Shown here: positions 5,228 through 6,562 of the stretch, piece after piece
Position numbering within the stretch: position 1 is the stretch's first letter
Layout of the letters: every line of letters starts with the position of its first letter
Assembly (NCBI GenBank): GCA_948571325.1
Contig: CAOZKB010000058.1
Span: 1 to 6,562 of the forward strand
Length of the DNA: 6,562 nucleotides
Source: an uncultured Candidatus Saccharibacteria bacterium
GTDB lineage: Bacteria; Patescibacteriota; Saccharimonadia; Saccharimonadales; Saccharimonadaceae
Direction: 5' to 3'
The notes under the pieces: generated by a model
What the model was told of the DNA's origin: nothing
Database searches by the model: none
The model's input: the letters and a program-made list of their open reading frames with translations, nothing else
Position numbers and translations under genes: made by a program

Positions 5228-5849
5228 GATTTTTACGGGAGATGATCGACTAGGGGCAGAGCGGGCGATTAAGCGGACTCTGGGGGAGAATTATGAGGTT
5301 TTTGAGGGGGAGAAACTGAGCGAGAATGATTTGCCGAGTATTTTTCAGGGGATGACGCTGTTTGGAGGTGGCGTTGGGGAGGTGCGGAGGATTTTGTTGA
5401 AGGATTTGAGTGAAAATGCGGTGGTGTGGGCGAAGGTACTGGATTATGTAAATACTGAACATGAGGTAATCATCTGGGAAACAAAAATTGATAAACGGTC
5501 GGCGGGATATAAACGGCTGAAGGAGTTGGGGATTCGAGTAGAGGAATTTGCGTTGGCGAAGAAGCCGGAGGCGAATTTGGTGTTTGGCATATTGGACACG
5601 GCGATGCGAGATGGCCCGGCGGCAGTGAAGATGGTAGAGAGGATTGAATTGGAGCAGGATCCATTTATGTTTTTTGGGTTGATGGTGACGCAGGCGATCA
5701 AAAAATTTGAACAACGAGCGGGAGAGAAAGAAAAACGTATTTTGAAGATGTTGGCGGAGTTGGATATGCAGATGAAGGGAGAAGGAGCATCGAGCGAGGT
5801 GGAGCCGTGGACGTTAGTGAAGGGGTTTTTGTTGAGGGTGGGGAGTTAG
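5220..5849 (+). CDS. holA: DNA polymerase III delta subunit-like protein (short form)
   Basis: The 209-residue product begins MIRIFTGDDRLGAERAI, the start typical of HolA (first strand then FxGDD), and it continues with the strand pattern of the inactive AAA+-like clamp-loader domain: an NTEHEVIIWE segment near 79-88, then IDKRSAGYKRLKELG as in the HolA family. The C-terminal part (about 140-209) is helical with LxxLDxxMK, like HolA domain III. HolA opens the beta sliding clamp within the clamp loader. The protein is much shorter than E. coli HolA (343 residues), as I would expect for reduced Patescibacteria. The ATG overlaps the mutM stop by 8 nt with GAGAGTGGG just upstream, pointing to translational coupling. 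No Walker motif is expected in delta. No clear terminator follows; only a bare T-run lies at 5861-5866. Confidence 0.75.
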   Translation: MIRIFTGDDRLGAERAIKRTLGENYEVFEGEKLSENDLPSIFQGMTLFGGGVGEVRRILLKDLSENAVVWAKVLDYVNTEHEVIIWETKIDKRSAGYKRLKELGIRVEEFALAKKPEANLVFGILDTAMRDGPAAVKMVERIELEQDPFMFFGLMVTQAIKKFEQRAGEKEKRILKMLAELDMQMKGEGASSEVEPWTLVKGFLLRVGS

Positions 5850-5887
5850 CATAAGAATTGTTTTTTGTAGTTGGTGGGGCGAGACGC

Positions 5888-5916
5888 TTGCGTAAAATGT
5901 GTTTGAGGTATATAAT
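5888..5916 (+). promoter_or_regulatory. Promoter of the 6S-like small RNA
   Basis: TTGCGT (5888-5893), a 17-nt spacer and a perfect TATAAT (5911-5916). The expected start (5921-5924) coincides with the first bases of the closing stem of the RNA, which supports a discrete non-coding transcript. Confidence 0.7.
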
Positions 5917-5920
5917 GATA

Positions 5921-6099
5921 GTGTCTATAGTCAATTTCGTGACCAGTTTTTGGTAGTATTTTGTGTGGCCTATTTTGCAGGAAGGTATTAAATAATCAGC
6001 GAGCAACTGAGCGATACCGCATAAGTAAACTCGTTAATTGTTTATACAATGCAATGTAGGTTACGAATGGATTATAGACACCTTGCGGTGTCGCTTTTT
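5921..6099 (+). ncRNA. Rod-shaped small RNA, 6S-RNA-like candidate (~175 nt)
   Basis: The 5' end GTGTCTATA (5921-5929) pairs perfectly with TATAGACAC (6073-6081). After a symmetric internal loop, TTCGTGACC (5936-5944) pairs with GGTTACGAA (6059-6067), 9 bp with one wobble. Further in, TTTGTGTGG (5960-5968) pairs with CCGCATAAG (6017-6025), 9 bp with wobbles. Between the second and third stems the 5' strand is unpaired (5945-5959), and the 3' strand holds a small hairpin ATTGT-TTAT-ACAAT. A long rod, a central bubble with a 3'-side hairpin and a length near 175 nt are the layout of 6S RNA, which sequesters RNA polymerase. Promoter and terminator frame it exactly. No sequence-level 6S signature can be confirmed by eye. 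Alternatives are another trans-acting RNA or a leader with an attenuator, because the closing stem and the terminator share bases. Confidence 0.5.
6077..6099 (+). terminator. Terminator of the 6S-like RNA
   Basis: GACACC-TTGC-GGTGTC (6077-6092) is a perfect 6-bp stem with a 4-nt loop, followed by GC and five T (6095-6099). Its left arm shares GACAC with the 3' half of the closing stem of the small RNA, so the two pairings exclude each other: terminator during synthesis, closing stem after release, or an attenuation switch. Confidence 0.8.
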
Positions 6100-6101
6100 G
6101 T

Positions 6102-6209
6102 CTTTGACACCAGAACGGGGTCTTTTCACAGTTCTCTCGGAGCTCACTCGTCGATAGAGACGCGCTTCGCTCCGGAGAAGCAAAAATACCTCCGTTCTGG
6201 TAGTCAAAG
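6102..6209. repeat. Long imperfect inverted repeat (~108 nt)
   Basis: CTTTGAC (6102-6108) pairs with GTCAAAG (6203-6209), and CCAGAACGG (6110-6118) pairs with CCGTTCTGG (6192-6200), separated by a 1/2-nt internal loop. Further in, TCTCTCGGAGC (6133-6143) pairs with GCTCCGGAGA (6169-6178) with one bulge, capped by a small CGTC/GACG stem. The whole element folds into a single long hairpin on either strand. No U-run follows on either side, so it is not a simple terminator. It lies between the small RNA and the surface-protein gene. It could be a leader structure, a processed RNA or a small MITE-like element; no target-site duplication is evident. Confidence 0.8.
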
Positions 6210-6211
6210 AA

Positions 6212-6301
6212 ATTAAGCTAACTTAAGAAATTGACACAGAATGAAGTGGACTATTCCAACTCTCTCCACTCTAGTACCAAAAGATATTAAGCTAGCTAAG
6301 G
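6212..6301. repeat. Two near-palindromic direct repeats ahead of the surface-protein gene
   Basis: ATTAAGCTAACTTAAG (6212-6227) and ATTAAGCTAGCTAAGG (6286-6301) share ATTAAGCTA plus a near-symmetric right half, 74 nt apart. Each is close to a palindrome (TTAAG...CTTAA; TTAGCTAGCTAA with one extra base), the form of a dimer binding site. Between them lies a TTGACA (6231-6236) without a good -10, and a small AGTGGA/TCCACT hairpin. They may be operators for the 6351 gene; chance in AT-rich DNA is possible. Confidence 0.35.
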
Positions 6302-6350
6302 CAAAAGTGATACCGCAGGACTAATAAAACATTATTCTCTGGAGGTCCCC

Positions 6351-6562
6351 ATGCACAAACTCAACAAACCTAAGCAAGTAAAGCCGATGAGCTTAAGTCA
6401 TTGGTATAATACAGTAGGCTTAATATCTTGTACTATGCTAGGTTTGGTGAGTTTGTGCTTAGTACTACCATTTGTAACTAACGCTTCTTCTGCTCTGGAT
6501 GGTTCTGATTATAATAAACCTGCCTGGATCCCATCTAACTATGTATCACTCAGCTTAGGCTC
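6351..6562 (+). CDS. N-terminus of a secreted surface protein, partial
   Basis: The frame is open from ATG 6351 through the window end (70 complete codons). GGAGGT (6341-6346) lies just 4 nt before the ATG, which supports the start. The N-terminus has a basic region (MHKLNKPKQVKP), then a hydrophobic core at about 21-42 (TVGLISCTMLGLVSLCLVLP), then VTNASSA, which suits a signal peptide cleaved after an AxA/SSA-type site. The mature start LDGSDYNKPAWIPSNYVSLSLGS has the polar, Ser/Asn-rich look of Saccharibacteria surface proteins, often with C-terminal FISUMP domains. That assignment is inference because the diagnostic domain lies beyond the window. Codon use differs from mutM/holA (many TTA, AGC and CTA codons, no GGG). 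No complete promoter is visible; a TTGACA at 6231 lacks a good -10. Confidence 0.8.
   Translation, partial: MHKLNKPKQVKPMSLSHWYNTVGLISCTMLGLVSLCLVLPFVTNASSALDGSDYNKPAWIPSNYVSLSLG

Noticed and set aside
5698..6006. 102-codon minus-strand ORF across the holA end
   Set aside because: Low-complexity Thr/Pro composition, no start signals, and it overlaps holA and the small RNA.
6231..6257. Promoter with TTGACA for the 6351 gene
   Set aside because: The -35 is perfect, but only TATTCC at a 15-nt spacing is available as -10, so it is not called as a promoter.
6013..6318. GATACCGCA repeated at 6013 and 6310
   Set aside because: A single 9-mer match in 500 nt is expected by chance about half the time, and the flanks do not match.

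Overview
The window looks like a piece of a Patescibacteria (CPR) genome, most likely Candidatus Saccharibacteria (TM7). This rests on four signs: a short HolA-like protein directly behind mutM, compact gene packing, two start codons placed directly after a -10 box as in leaderless mRNAs, and two partial genes at the edges that resemble the small secreted surface proteins common in that group. The taxonomy is inferred from gene style, since no rRNA or tRNA is present.

Layout. Positions 1-87 (+) hold the last residues of a probable surface protein. A UPF0200/dephospho-CoA-kinase-like P-loop kinase (107-676, -) faces it and is probably transcribed leaderless. Upstream of it on the minus strand is an unrecognised 397-residue protein (819-2012) with an acidic tract, a consensus promoter, a full Shine-Dalgarno and a UUCG-loop terminator. 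Back to back with it, a second strong promoter (2220-2248) fires to the right into about 630 nt of non-coding, heavily structured sequence (about 2254-2885). This runs without a terminator into a 459-codon gene for an unrecognised protein (2899-4278), closed by a perfect terminator (4316-4338). Then come mutM (4358-5227) and an overlapping holA-like gene (5220-5849). A 500-nt intergenic region carries a promoter, a ~175-nt rod-shaped RNA with its own terminator (6S-RNA-like candidate) and a ~108-nt imperfect hairpin, before the start of a second secreted surface protein (6351 to the window end).

The most unusual part is the divergent unit at 782-4338. It is bounded by outward terminators and sits between housekeeping genes. 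Its rightward transcript starts within a base or two of a perfect 10-bp helix and carries at least ten more stems, including a 13-bp long-range stem and a possible pseudoknot. It stays packed with long hairpins inside the coding sequence, with seven stems of 8-13 bp in the first 650 nt of the ORF. I do not recognise the RNA as tmRNA, RNase P, SRP, a group I or II intron or a known riboswitch, and I do not recognise the protein. It is a good candidate for an undescribed large structured RNA plus protein system. All structure calls were made by eye from base complementarity.
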